Source: Candidatus Nitrosopumilus sp. (GTDB lineage Archaea; Thermoproteota; Nitrososphaeria; Nitrososphaerales; Nitrosopumilaceae). Taken from it: a stretch of DNA of 32,783 bases. Shown here piece after piece: positions 7,393 through 15,064 of this stretch. The notes below the pieces were generated by a model. It was not told the DNA's origin and ran no database searches. It saw only the letters and a program-made list of their open reading frames with translations. Every line of letters begins with the position of its first letter. Within the stretch, counting starts at the first letter, position 1. The position numbers and the translations under genes are program-made. The stretch covers positions 1 to 32,783 of the forward strand of contig JAOTZM010000006.1 in assembly GCA_029861345.1 (NCBI GenBank). The letters are read 5' to 3'.

Positions 7393-8298
7393 ATGAAACA
7401 AAATAAAAAAACTATCTTGGTTACAGGTTCTAATGGTTTTATTGGATCACATCTTTTGAAAACATTATTAAAAAAATACAAGGTGATAGGCGTAAATCAC
7501 ACACAAGATACAAAAACTAAGAATTATTCTCCCTTGAGAAAAAACATTGTAAAATTATCTGTCGATGAAATCTCAGAAAAATTAGGAGGTGTTATTCATT
7601 TGGCTGCTATTACTGATGTAGACCTATGTGACAAAAACCCAAAAAAATGTTTTTTGACCAATATAATGGGAACTCAAAAAGCGCTTGAAATTGCCAGAAA
7701 AAATAACTGTAAATTTGTTTATATTAGTACAAATCATGTTTATGGTAAACCCAAAAAGCTCCCCATAAGTGAAAATCATCCAAGAAATCCAAATTCAATT
7801 TATGCAACCAGTAAATTAGCTGCTGAAATTTGTTGTGAAGGTTATTCAAAATCATATGACATGGATATTGATATTGTAAGATTATTCTCAGTATATGGTC
7901 CAAAAAGTCCTCCTCATTTAGTGACTTCAAAAATCATTACACAACTACAAAAAAAAAATTTAATTTTAGGTAATGTGAGCTCTCAAAGAGATTTTATTTA
8001 CATATCAGATGTAATAAATGCAATCAAAATTGTTTTTGAAAAATCATCTGGTTTTAATGTATATAACATTGGAACAGGTAAATGTTATTCTATATTGAAT
8101 ATTTGTAATTTATTAAAAAATTTATCCAAAAGTGATGTTCCAGTTAGAACACTGACATCAAAAATTAGAAGAAATGATGTAAAAAAAATACTGTCAAATA
8201 ATACAAAAATTAAAAAACTTGGATGGGAACCACAAGTAAATTTAGAATTAGGTTTAAAAATGACACTTGATTGGTACAATTCGCAAAAAACTTCTTAG
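7393..8298 (+). CDS. SDR-family nucleotide-sugar reductase/epimerase, possibly GDP-6-deoxyhexose reductase
   Basis: This 301-residue extended SDR protein has an NAD(P) loop ILVTGSNGFIGSHLL (residues 8-22), HLAAITDVDLC, a Ser/Thr active-site strand YISTNHVYGKP and the YxxxK motif SIYATSKLAAE. Substrate-side motifs are RLFSVYGP, SQRDFIYISDV and YNIGTGK. It pairs head to head with GDP-mannose 4,6-dehydratase, so a GDP-4-keto-6-deoxymannose reductase (Rmd-like) or epimerase-reductase role is the most economical guess. The sequence itself only shows a generic nucleotide-sugar SDR. It would act in the cytoplasm. The ATG at 7393 is about 31 bases from the TTTTAAAA box, so a nearly leaderless mRNA is expected. 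Confidence 0.8.
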   Translation: MKQNKKTILVTGSNGFIGSHLLKTLLKKYKVIGVNHTQDTKTKNYSPLRKNIVKLSVDEISEKLGGVIHLAAITDVDLCDKNPKKCFLTNIMGTQKALEIARKNNCKFVYISTNHVYGKPKKLPISENHPRNPNSIYATSKLAAEICCEGYSKSYDMDIDIVRLFSVYGPKSPPHLVTSKIITQLQKKNLILGNVSSQRDFIYISDVINAIKIVFEKSSGFNVYNIGTGKCYSILNICNLLKNLSKSDVPVRTLTSKIRRNDVKKILSNNTKIKKLGWEPQVNLELGLKMTLDWYNSQKTS

Positions 8299-8336
8299 TT
8301 ACTTTTATTTCAATTATGATGGACTCAAATTTTAGT

Positions 8337-10748
8337 CTAGATGTTGATGATATTTTTAATTCGTTCTAAAATTTCATTTCCTGTTTTTAAGTAACTTAAC
8401 TGCTTTTCTACATTAATACGTGCATTGATTCCAATTTTTTTTGCTTCTTCAGAATTTTCAAAAACATACCTCATCAATGAAGAAGCATGTTGTAAATCTG
8501 GTTCTGCCCAAATACTTCCCTTTCTGTATGCGCCGTAATCTCTATCTAATTTTTCTAGTTTATACTTAACTGGGAGGCTGTTATTTACATTCATAAAATC
8601 TGTATTTCCACCATAAGATGTTGCTATAACTGGTTTTTTTGCATACATAGCTTCTGCTATGGTAAACCCATGTCCTTCGGAACGATGTAATGAAACATAA
8701 CAATCAGAACTAGCTAACAAAGAATAAACTTCATCTCTGTTCATATGTTCATCAAAAAGAATAATATTTTTCCTTCGACATGCTTGCTGTAATTTTTTGT
8801 TATCTGATGGTGATTTTGAACCATTAATGGATTTGATAACTAGAACTGCATTTTCTTCTTCACTAAAAGTATTTTTGAAAGCTTCAATCACACCTAATGG
8901 ATTTTTTCTCTCAAACACACTAAGAAAATCAAATATGAATAAAAAAACAAAATCATCTTCTTTTAAATCAAATTTTAATCGATTTTCAATAAATTTTAAT
9001 TCGTTAATTTCAATTGGACAAGTTATTTTTATTACTGGAACTGGTGAGAATTTTGCTATGGAATTTGCAATGAAATTACTTGCAACCCATATCTCATCAT
9101 AATACTTGAAACTAGTATTCCATTCCTTTGGAAAATCAGCTAGCTCCCAAAACCATATTCCTATATTGTATTTATTTTCAAAATATTCAGGCCCAACTTT
9201 CTTATAAAATAATTCTGATTGATCAGCATTAACTACTATTAGATTAATTGGATTAGGATTGGATTCTTCAAAATCATCAAATGTTTTATCCTCATTCCTA
9301 TGTAGCGGTGAATCTATATTGTTTAGAACAAATGGAATGCCAACATCTTTAATTGCAGTAGCATAACTTCTTCCTGCTTCAGCAATCCCAAATTCTCCCT
9401 TTAAATAGCCAGAAACATTAATTGCAATTTTATTGAGATTTAATTTATGTATGTTTTTTTCAATTAATTTTCTTCTAATTGTTCCATCAACTTCTGATTG
9501 GTTAATTCTATTTTGATCTGTTTCTGACAAAATATTTGATGGTAAGAATATTCTATCAAAGTCATAATCTTTTTTTAAAGTTTGTTCAATCCATCGAACA
9601 TAAGATTTTCTATCTTTTCCAAATAAATCTTGGAATGTATCCTGCAAATCTTTTCTTTCTTTGTATAATTCGTACCATAATCTGGTAATTGTGGGAGTTT
9701 CTTTATCCACATTTTCATTTAAAAAATTTAAGAAAGAATTTGTATCTGATGTTGAGAAAGGATTTTCAAAATTTTCTCCATCATCTAGTGATTTAGCATA
9801 TATTTTTCTAGCTAATTTTGGAATTTTTATACCATTATCAAAATAATCAAATTTACATTTCCAATTTTTAATTTCTAAATACCCATTTTCAACCAACGAA
9901 TCTCGATATAATTCAAAAAGTGGCCTTACAGATTCAATATTTCTTAGAGTAAATCTATTTTGATGCTTTGAAATACTTTCCATTTTTTCTGGAGAAAATC
10001 CACTAAAATGAAGAAAATACGCTGGTTTATTGTTGACATTAATCGTATCTTTGTTTGAAATTTCCACATTTCTTTGTTGAAGATTCCAATATGCTATATT
10101 GTAACCCGGATGTCTAATAACGTAAACATCGTCAAAAATTGAAGGAACAAGATCAATCCATTTTTGGTCTGTAAATAGGCCTTTTTCTATATTACTAAAG
10201 CCATGTTCCATAAGATGAGGAATCCACCAATCTAAAAATTTTGAACTAGTTTTGTTATGTGATAATGCTATAAATCCTAAATTGTAACTTCCTGATCTTA
10301 GTATGTCCATTTCTGATGGATGCTTATCATCTGTTATTGGACTAGTTAGGTGAGGTGTAAGCACAATTGATTTTTTATCTAATAAATCCCATAAATTTTC
10401 AAGACTATTTGTAATCATGATATCTGGATCAAAATAGGCCAATTTTTTTAAATTATATTTCTCAAAGAGATATTTTAAGAAATTTGCCTTTGCTCCAGTA
10501 TTTTGCTCTAAAATGTCATATTTGAAACAAAATGATTCTAAATTTTTAATTCCTATTTCATCAATTTTCACCACAATAAATTTTTCTTTTTTTGGATCAA
10601 ATTTTTTATCTATTGTGTCAACCAATAAAACATATACCTTACCATTTGGATTCTTTTTAAGAAAAGACTCTGTTAGAACTCTAGCATGAGCCAAGTAATT
10701 TTTAGAAATTATCGTACATATTGTAATTTCAGAATTCATTTCTTTCAA
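8337..10748 (-). CDS. Two-domain glycosyltransferase (GT8-like plus GT4-like fusion)
   Basis: This 803-residue protein appears to carry two catalytic units. The first (about 1-270) is GT-A/GT8-like: ITICTIISKNYLAHARVL, a metal-binding YFDPDIMI (Asp107 and Asp109), GSYNLGFIALS and PGYNIAYWNL. A helical linker (about 300-420) follows. The C-terminal part (about 440-803) is GT-B/GT4-like: GYLKGEFGIAEAGRSY, GIWFWELADFP, VFLFIFDFLSVFERKNPLGV and the EX7E-type site EGHGFTIAEAM followed by KPVIATSYGGNTDFM. It would add two different sugars in sequence, or the same linkage repeatedly, at the cytoplasmic membrane face. It starts 6 bases after the coiled-coil gene upstream, so the two are probably co-translated and may work together. 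There is no signal peptide or membrane segment. Confidence 0.85.
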   Translation of the reverse strand: MKEMNSEITICTIISKNYLAHARVLTESFLKKNPNGKVYVLLVDTIDKKFDPKKEKFIVVKIDEIGIKNLESFCFKYDILEQNTGAKANFLKYLFEKYNLKKLAYFDPDIMITNSLENLWDLLDKKSIVLTPHLTSPITDDKHPSEMDILRSGSYNLGFIALSHNKTSSKFLDWWIPHLMEHGFSNIEKGLFTDQKWIDLVPSIFDDVYVIRHPGYNIAYWNLQQRNVEISNKDTINVNNKPAYFLHFSGFSPEKMESISKHQNRFTLRNIESVRPLFELYRDSLVENGYLEIKNWKCKFDYFDNGIKIPKLARKIYAKSLDDGENFENPFSTSDTNSFLNFLNENVDKETPTITRLWYELYKERKDLQDTFQDLFGKDRKSYVRWIEQTLKKDYDFDRIFLPSNILSETDQNRINQSEVDGTIRRKLIEKNIHKLNLNKIAINVSGYLKGEFGIAEAGRSYATAIKDVGIPFVLNNIDSPLHRNEDKTFDDFEESNPNPINLIVVNADQSELFYKKVGPEYFENKYNIGIWFWELADFPKEWNTSFKYYDEIWVASNFIANSIAKFSPVPVIKITCPIEINELKFIENRLKFDLKEDDFVFLFIFDFLSVFERKNPLGVIEAFKNTFSEEENAVLVIKSINGSKSPSDNKKLQQACRRKNIILFDEHMNRDEVYSLLASSDCYVSLHRSEGHGFTIAEAMYAKKPVIATSYGGNTDFMNVNNSLPVKYKLEKLDRDYGAYRKGSIWAEPDLQHASSLMRYVFENSEEAKKIGINARINVEKQLSYLKTGNEILERIKNIINI

Positions 10749-10754
10749 ATGTAA

Positions 10755-11483
10755 CTAAATCAATTCCTTATCGTCTATAATTATAAATCCATCATTTTGA
10801 AGTTCTGCTTTTGTAGAAGGTCTAATTTTTAGTCGATTTTTATGATTATCTTGTACTTTTTTAATTAATTCTATTTTATCTTTTTCCGATATTGACAAAT
10901 TTGAATTTGAGGAATAAAATGTATTTATTTTAAATTCTTTTTTTACAATTTTAGTTTTAACTGTTAAAATATATTTTCTCAGACCTTCTTGTCGAATTAA
11001 AATAATACTAGCTATTACAATTTTTTTAAATTCTCCTCTTTTACTATTATTTGGGAATATAGAATCAATTATTTTTGAAATACTTTTTGAAAATTTAAAA
11101 ATTATACTATTGTGAATTTGTGCAAGTTCTTCTCTTATTTCAATTAATTCACAATTTTTACTATTGAGATCTTTATCTTTCTGTCTAACTAACTGATCCA
11201 AGCTTGTAATTTCATCTTCTTTCTGTCTAACTAACTGATCCAAGCTTGTAATTTCATCTTCTTTCTGTCTAACTAACTGATCCAAGCTTGTAATCTCCTT
11301 ATTTTTTCTCTTAATTTTTTGATGAAATTTTTGAATATCTTCATCAAGAATCTCTAACTCCGAATCTCTTTTTGTAATTTCTTCTGTTAGTTCATTAATC
11401 CTATTGATTTTCTCAAAAATGATTTTATCTAGATTAAATAAATCTAGATTATCCTGAGGTTTTTGCATTAAATTAAACTTCAT
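10755..11483 (-). CDS. Coiled-coil protein with tandem 14-residue repeats, next to the fusion glycosyltransferase
   Basis: In this 242-residue protein, residues about 12-118 are a continuous predicted coiled coil (heptads rich in E, K, L, I). It includes three near-identical 14-residue units (ITSLDQLVRQKEDE), encoded by the DNA repeat at 11177-11302. The rest (about 119-242) contains IHNSIIFKFSKSISKIIDSI, FKKIVIASIILIRQEGLRKY and an acidic tail ending DDKELI. Coiled coil followed by a NSxxFKxxKxI segment resembles the spacer regions found inside many large bacterial glycosyltransferases. This may therefore be a detached scaffold or chain-length ruler for the enzyme encoded just downstream. 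No catalytic motif is visible, and no confident membrane helix, although IVIASIILI is hydrophobic. Confidence 0.75.
   Translation of the reverse strand: MKFNLMQKPQDNLDLFNLDKIIFEKINRINELTEEITKRDSELEILDEDIQKFHQKIKRKNKEITSLDQLVRQKEDEITSLDQLVRQKEDEITSLDQLVRQKDKDLNSKNCELIEIREELAQIHNSIIFKFSKSISKIIDSIFPNNSKRGEFKKIVIASIILIRQEGLRKYILTVKTKIVKKEFKINTFYSSNSNLSISEKDKIELIKKVQDNHKNRLKIRPSTKAELQNDGFIIIDDKELI
11177..11302. repeat. Three tandem 42-bp repeats inside the coiled-coil gene
   Basis: Copies one (11177-11218) and two (11219-11260) are identical at every base. Copy three (11261-11302) matches until about 11293 and then diverges. Forty-two bases is 14 codons, exactly two heptads, so copy-number change would lengthen or shorten the coiled coil in register. 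Confidence 0.9.
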
Positions 11484-11619
11484 TATCCTAAATTTACATT
11501 TTTAGCATTAAAATAAAATACTCAATTGAAGGGAATACAGAAAATGTAAGAATATTTACAAAAATAATGCAAACTAGAGAAAAAGCATTAATCATTTTAC
11601 CATTATAGAATCTGTTTTT

Positions 11620-13002
11620 TTATGTTATACTTAATTTTTCCATATGATAAATAACACGTTCTGATTCTTGTATATTGAAAGATTCGATTATTTTAAAATT
11701 ATTTGAGAATTCTTTTTCAAAATTTTCCTGATTATAATTAGGAAAAATATCTTCTCTATTCAACAAAAGTCGTTTTACTTGGGAATCTGTTTTTGGAATA
11801 AACTCAATAATTAAATGATGGCAACTTTTTTCAAAAAACTCTGAAACTTTGTTTAAAGGAAGATTATTCGATATTGTTAGATGATGGATCAATGCCAAAG
11901 CCATGACAGTATCAACTGGGCCTCTCTCTATTAATGAATGTCGTTCTATATTATTCCAGCCAATACTTGGACTCGGATTAGTAAGATCAAGTAAAAGCGG
12001 TAAAATTTTTGTTTCGTTCTTTTTAATACATTCAAGAAAATTTTTTTCAACTGCAGATGGATCAACATCAAATGCAATTGTTTCAATTTTCTTATCACTT
12101 GCAATACGGCTAAATTCTCCCATGTTTGCACCGAGATCCCATAGAAACTTTGGTTTTATTTTTTCAATTATTGTTGAAACGATCTGTTTTTTATGTTCAA
12201 ATCCTTTATGTGAATAATTTATGTCATCATAGTAATTTGCCCATTCTGTTCCTTCTGGAGTCCAGTTTAATTTTTTAATTCCAGAAATCAAACTTTCTAT
12301 TATTCCTGTCATCGATCGACGACTGACTTTCTTTTCTTTTACTTTGGCATTCTTATTTTCATAATGCTTTTGACTTTTAGCATGGAAGTGAATATGGGAA
12401 ATTAACGAGAATGAAGATAAAGCACGAGTTGGAAGTAATTCATCTGCAAGATCAAGAGGAATACCATCTATGTAAATTCGTAACAGTTGACTTAATCTAA
12501 TGTCTTTTTTACTCATCAATGCCAGAGGTGCAAGAAAATGCTGGCAAAACTGTTTATATGCACTCCAAGGCTGGCCTTCATGATATTTTTCAAAAGACAG
12601 AGTATCAATTAAGACGGGCTTACAATTTTTAAATTGTATATTATATGCACTAGAATCTTTTAAAGTCATGTTAAAATTCATTGCAATTTTTTGTATTTCT
12701 AGAGTACATAGCGCTGCTTGTTTTAATTGAGTAAAACTCCATTCATAGGGATAGGAAATGAACGGTATCACTTCAGGTTGAATAATTTTATACATTGTTT
12801 TTGGATTGTGAGCCAAGCTATCAGAATCAACATGTGGAATTATTAAATTAGAATTTAGAAGATGATCATAAAGTCCAGATGAAATTAAAAAGTCATATTC
12901 ATCTTTATATGCATTGTTTATTTGCCTGTATAAAACTCCATTATTCCAAAAAAGAAATCCACTTGGATCTCTAAAAGAACTTGGTTGCCTGTAAAGATTC
13001 AT
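11620..13002 (-). CDS. SAM-dependent methyltransferase with kinase-like N-terminal domain
   Basis: The C-terminal half (about residues 245-460) of this 460-residue protein is a class I methyltransferase: WTPEGTEWANYYDD, motif I FLWDLGANMGEFSRIA (SAM loop 289-295), acidic FDVDPSAVE (311-319) and later MALALIHHL and LIIEFIPKTD. The N-terminal half contains SGLYDHLLNSNLIIPH, YKIIQPEVIPFISYPYEW and KDSSAYNIQFKNCKPVLIDT. In this last stretch Asp116, Asn121 and Asp133 are spaced like the catalytic and metal-binding loops of APH/kinase folds. Proteins with this two-part layout occur in surface-polysaccharide loci and presumably methylate a sugar; the kinase-like part may bind rather than phosphorylate. 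It lies 10 bases downstream of the small YLDPGSGS protein gene, suggesting an operon. Confidence 0.8.
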   Translation of the reverse strand: MNLYRQPSSFRDPSGFLFWNNGVLYRQINNAYKDEYDFLISSGLYDHLLNSNLIIPHVDSDSLAHNPKTMYKIIQPEVIPFISYPYEWSFTQLKQAALCTLEIQKIAMNFNMTLKDSSAYNIQFKNCKPVLIDTLSFEKYHEGQPWSAYKQFCQHFLAPLALMSKKDIRLSQLLRIYIDGIPLDLADELLPTRALSSFSLISHIHFHAKSQKHYENKNAKVKEKKVSRRSMTGIIESLISGIKKLNWTPEGTEWANYYDDINYSHKGFEHKKQIVSTIIEKIKPKFLWDLGANMGEFSRIASDKKIETIAFDVDPSAVEKNFLECIKKNETKILPLLLDLTNPSPSIGWNNIERHSLIERGPVDTVMALALIHHLTISNNLPLNKVSEFFEKSCHHLIIEFIPKTDSQVKRLLLNREDIFPNYNQENFEKEFSNNFKIIESFNIQESERVIYHMEKLSIT

Positions 13003-13012
13003 TTAGTAACTT

Positions 13013-13225
13013 TCACTTGCGTATTGAATAAAACTTCATTTTCACTTTTTCCCAATATACTTTAATCGCAATACCTACTCCCACTAAAGCTCCTATAATA
13101 GATTGGATAACAATACTGCCAGAACCAGGATCAAGATATGCATATGCATCTGAAATTATAAATGCAGGTAAAAGTAAAGAAATTGCTGCAATTTGAATTT
13201 TTATACGACTAGATATTTTTACCAT
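13013..13225 (-). CDS. Small membrane protein of the YLDPGSGS type
   Basis: This 70-residue protein has an N-terminal signal-like helix (residues 9-27, ending SDAYA), then YLDPGSGSIVIQSIIGALVG, a second hydrophobic helix, and a basic tail (KVYWEKVKMKF). The YLDPG(S/T)GS motif right after a signal sequence, followed by a glycine-rich helix and a basic tail, is a recurrent small-protein pattern. I recall it from exopolysaccharide and surface-glycan loci in bacteria and archaea, where its role is not established. It sits between the sulfatase-like enzyme (56 bases upstream) and the methyltransferase (10 bases downstream), all on the minus strand. It is likely an inner-membrane accessory subunit; no enzymatic residues are evident. 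Confidence 0.75.
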   Translation of the reverse strand: MVKISSRIKIQIAAISLLLPAFIISDAYAYLDPGSGSIVIQSIIGALVGVGIAIKVYWEKVKMKFYSIRK

Positions 13226-13281
13226 TTTTTCTTGATAATTTTTTTCTATTTATAAATATGTTGAAAGTTATGTTCTTGAAT

Positions 13282-14832
13282 CTAATCAAGTAATTCAGGA
13301 TTAGGTTTTTTCAAAGCAAAAGTTACATCTTCTAATTGATCACCTTTTTTGCTTACTACATAAGCCTTATCTTCCAATAATTCATACTCATCACCTAACA
13401 TATTAAATAAAATTCTAAAAGAATTTACGGGAGTAGTAGTTTCAAAGTATACATTTTTTTCTTCATCAGGGAAATAATATGCTTTGAAATTATTAAAATT
13501 CCTAAGCATGAATTCATATCCATTTTTATATTCGCCCTCTCGCATACCATGATCTGATTGAATTATTATAATTGAAGGCTCTTCAACTTGAGTTAATTTT
13601 TCTATAACCCCCTTCATTTTTAAATTTGCAAACTCTAATTGTCCAATATAGCGCTCTACATTCCATTTGTGTATCCCATCATCTCTGAGAGCAAGACTTC
13701 CTGAATCTATTGGTTCACCAGTTGGACCAAAAACATAAGGTCTATGTGGAAGCATTATGTGAGCAAATACAAATTTTGGAGTATCATTATTATTTTTCAT
13801 ACGGAATAATTCAGAAAATCCACAAAGGATTTTTTCCCGATTGGCATCAGAAAATAATTTAGTTTGTATTGGATTTATAATCGTGGTTTCAATTAACAGA
13901 GAATCAAATTCACTTTGTGATGCAGTATCTTCATTTGTACATAATCGAAAATCAACATTGTTCATGTTTGTGGTATGTACGGAACCTGATTCTATTGAAT
14001 ATATTGTATAACCTTTGGATTTAAAATTTTTAAATACTGGATTATCACGTGAAACCTCAATTAGTGCCCTTCCGTCATTAAGATCTATGTTTTTTATATC
14101 GACCGTATTTTGAATATAATTCATGTGTAAAGTTGAGGGTATAGAAAATCTAGTGCCTTGATAATTACTAAAACTTTCTGAAGCAATGTGAAATCCTTTT
14201 TTTGATAAAAAATCTAGGAAATCACTGTTATCATAATTTTCCATTTTTTGTAGTGATAATGATCCAGCATAGGCATCAAGAATGATATAGTACACATCAG
14301 GAAAATTGTTTGATTCTGTAATCTGGACTGAGCTTTCTTTAGGAATATTTTGGATTTGATCAAGGGAATAACTTTCTGTGATATAATATTCCCCAATCCC
14401 CACAAGAGAAATAACAACAAGTGATGCAGCTATAAAATTTACTATCTTTGTAGCATTGTTTAATGGTCTTTTTGTCCTTATGAAATAATATGAACCAAGA
14501 GCAAACAAAACTAGTACCGGAATGAATAAGATTAAATGATAAGACAAAAAATCTAGTTTTATATCTTCTATTGGAAAATATGTATTTAACAGCATGAAAA
14601 TATGCCCATAAGAAAAAAATACAATTAATCCAAGAGAAACTACAAAGCCTGCCTTAATTCTACTTTTTAATATAAAACCCAATACAATCCAAATTAAGAA
14701 TGTACCAGATATTGCATACAGTAATGGTAGAATTATCTCTTCAGCGTATAGATTATTTACATTATGTGAAAACAAAAAAATGATTGGAAATATTGCCAAC
14801 AAAAAAGGATGAAAAATTACAGTTTTTTTCAT
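13282..14832 (-). CDS. Membrane-bound sulfatase-like enzyme of the alkaline phosphatase superfamily
   Basis: In this 516-residue protein, residues 1-145 form about five membrane helices, the last ending near GIGEYYITES. Residues about 175-516 are an extracellular domain beginning NFPDVYYIILDAYAG, with the metal-ligand aspartate at about 186 and SNYQGTRFSIPSTLHMNY holding the candidate Thr/Ser nucleophile. It continues with FVFAHIMLPHRPYVFGP and a second metal site IIQSDHGMREG. The layout resembles LtaS/OpgB/EptA-like enzymes, which transfer or remove phospho-alcohol or sulfate groups on surface polymers. It may therefore be a glycan phosphotransferase rather than a sulfatase. A PAPS-type sulfotransferase gene lies just upstream on the same strand, so a sulfate-related job is possible. 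Substrate unknown. Confidence 0.8.
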   Translation of the reverse strand: MKKTVIFHPFLLAIFPIIFLFSHNVNNLYAEEIILPLLYAISGTFLIWIVLGFILKSRIKAGFVVSLGLIVFFSYGHIFMLLNTYFPIEDIKLDFLSYHLILFIPVLVLFALGSYYFIRTKRPLNNATKIVNFIAASLVVISLVGIGEYYITESYSLDQIQNIPKESSVQITESNNFPDVYYIILDAYAGSLSLQKMENYDNSDFLDFLSKKGFHIASESFSNYQGTRFSIPSTLHMNYIQNTVDIKNIDLNDGRALIEVSRDNPVFKNFKSKGYTIYSIESGSVHTTNMNNVDFRLCTNEDTASQSEFDSLLIETTIINPIQTKLFSDANREKILCGFSELFRMKNNNDTPKFVFAHIMLPHRPYVFGPTGEPIDSGSLALRDDGIHKWNVERYIGQLEFANLKMKGVIEKLTQVEEPSIIIIQSDHGMREGEYKNGYEFMLRNFNNFKAYYFPDEEKNVYFETTTPVNSFRILFNMLGDEYELLEDKAYVVSKKGDQLEDVTFALKKPNPELLD

Positions 14833-15064
14833 TTTTTATAACCTCTTAATTTCATTAATTTATCAAATTTCAAAATCAAAATCCAAGATTTAAGGACTCG
14901 TATAGTCTGAGAAATTATAATAAAACAATTTTTATCCTCCTTCAGATTCAATTTCGACAATTTTGCCTAGTAATTTGAAACCTATTAGTTCCATATTAGA
15001 AGGTGCCAAAGGCAACCCTCGTCAAGATATCTATTTTCTTAAAAAATCTCTCCATGATTGGATA
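14833..15064. other. Intergenic region upstream of the sulfatase-like gene
   Basis: AT-rich DNA with a locally less AT-rich stretch at about 14995-15030 (ggtgccaaaggcaaccctcg). A TATA-like TAAATTAATG on the minus strand near 14860 could serve the gene starting at 14832. No RNA gene or credible CDS was recognised; a 40-codon plus-strand TTG frame (14963-15085) is not supported. Confidence 0.4.

Noticed and set aside
9661-9846. Plus-strand frames inside the fusion glycosyltransferase gene (also 8797-9102)
   Set aside because: Antisense to a strongly conserved coding region, no promoter or recognisable domain.
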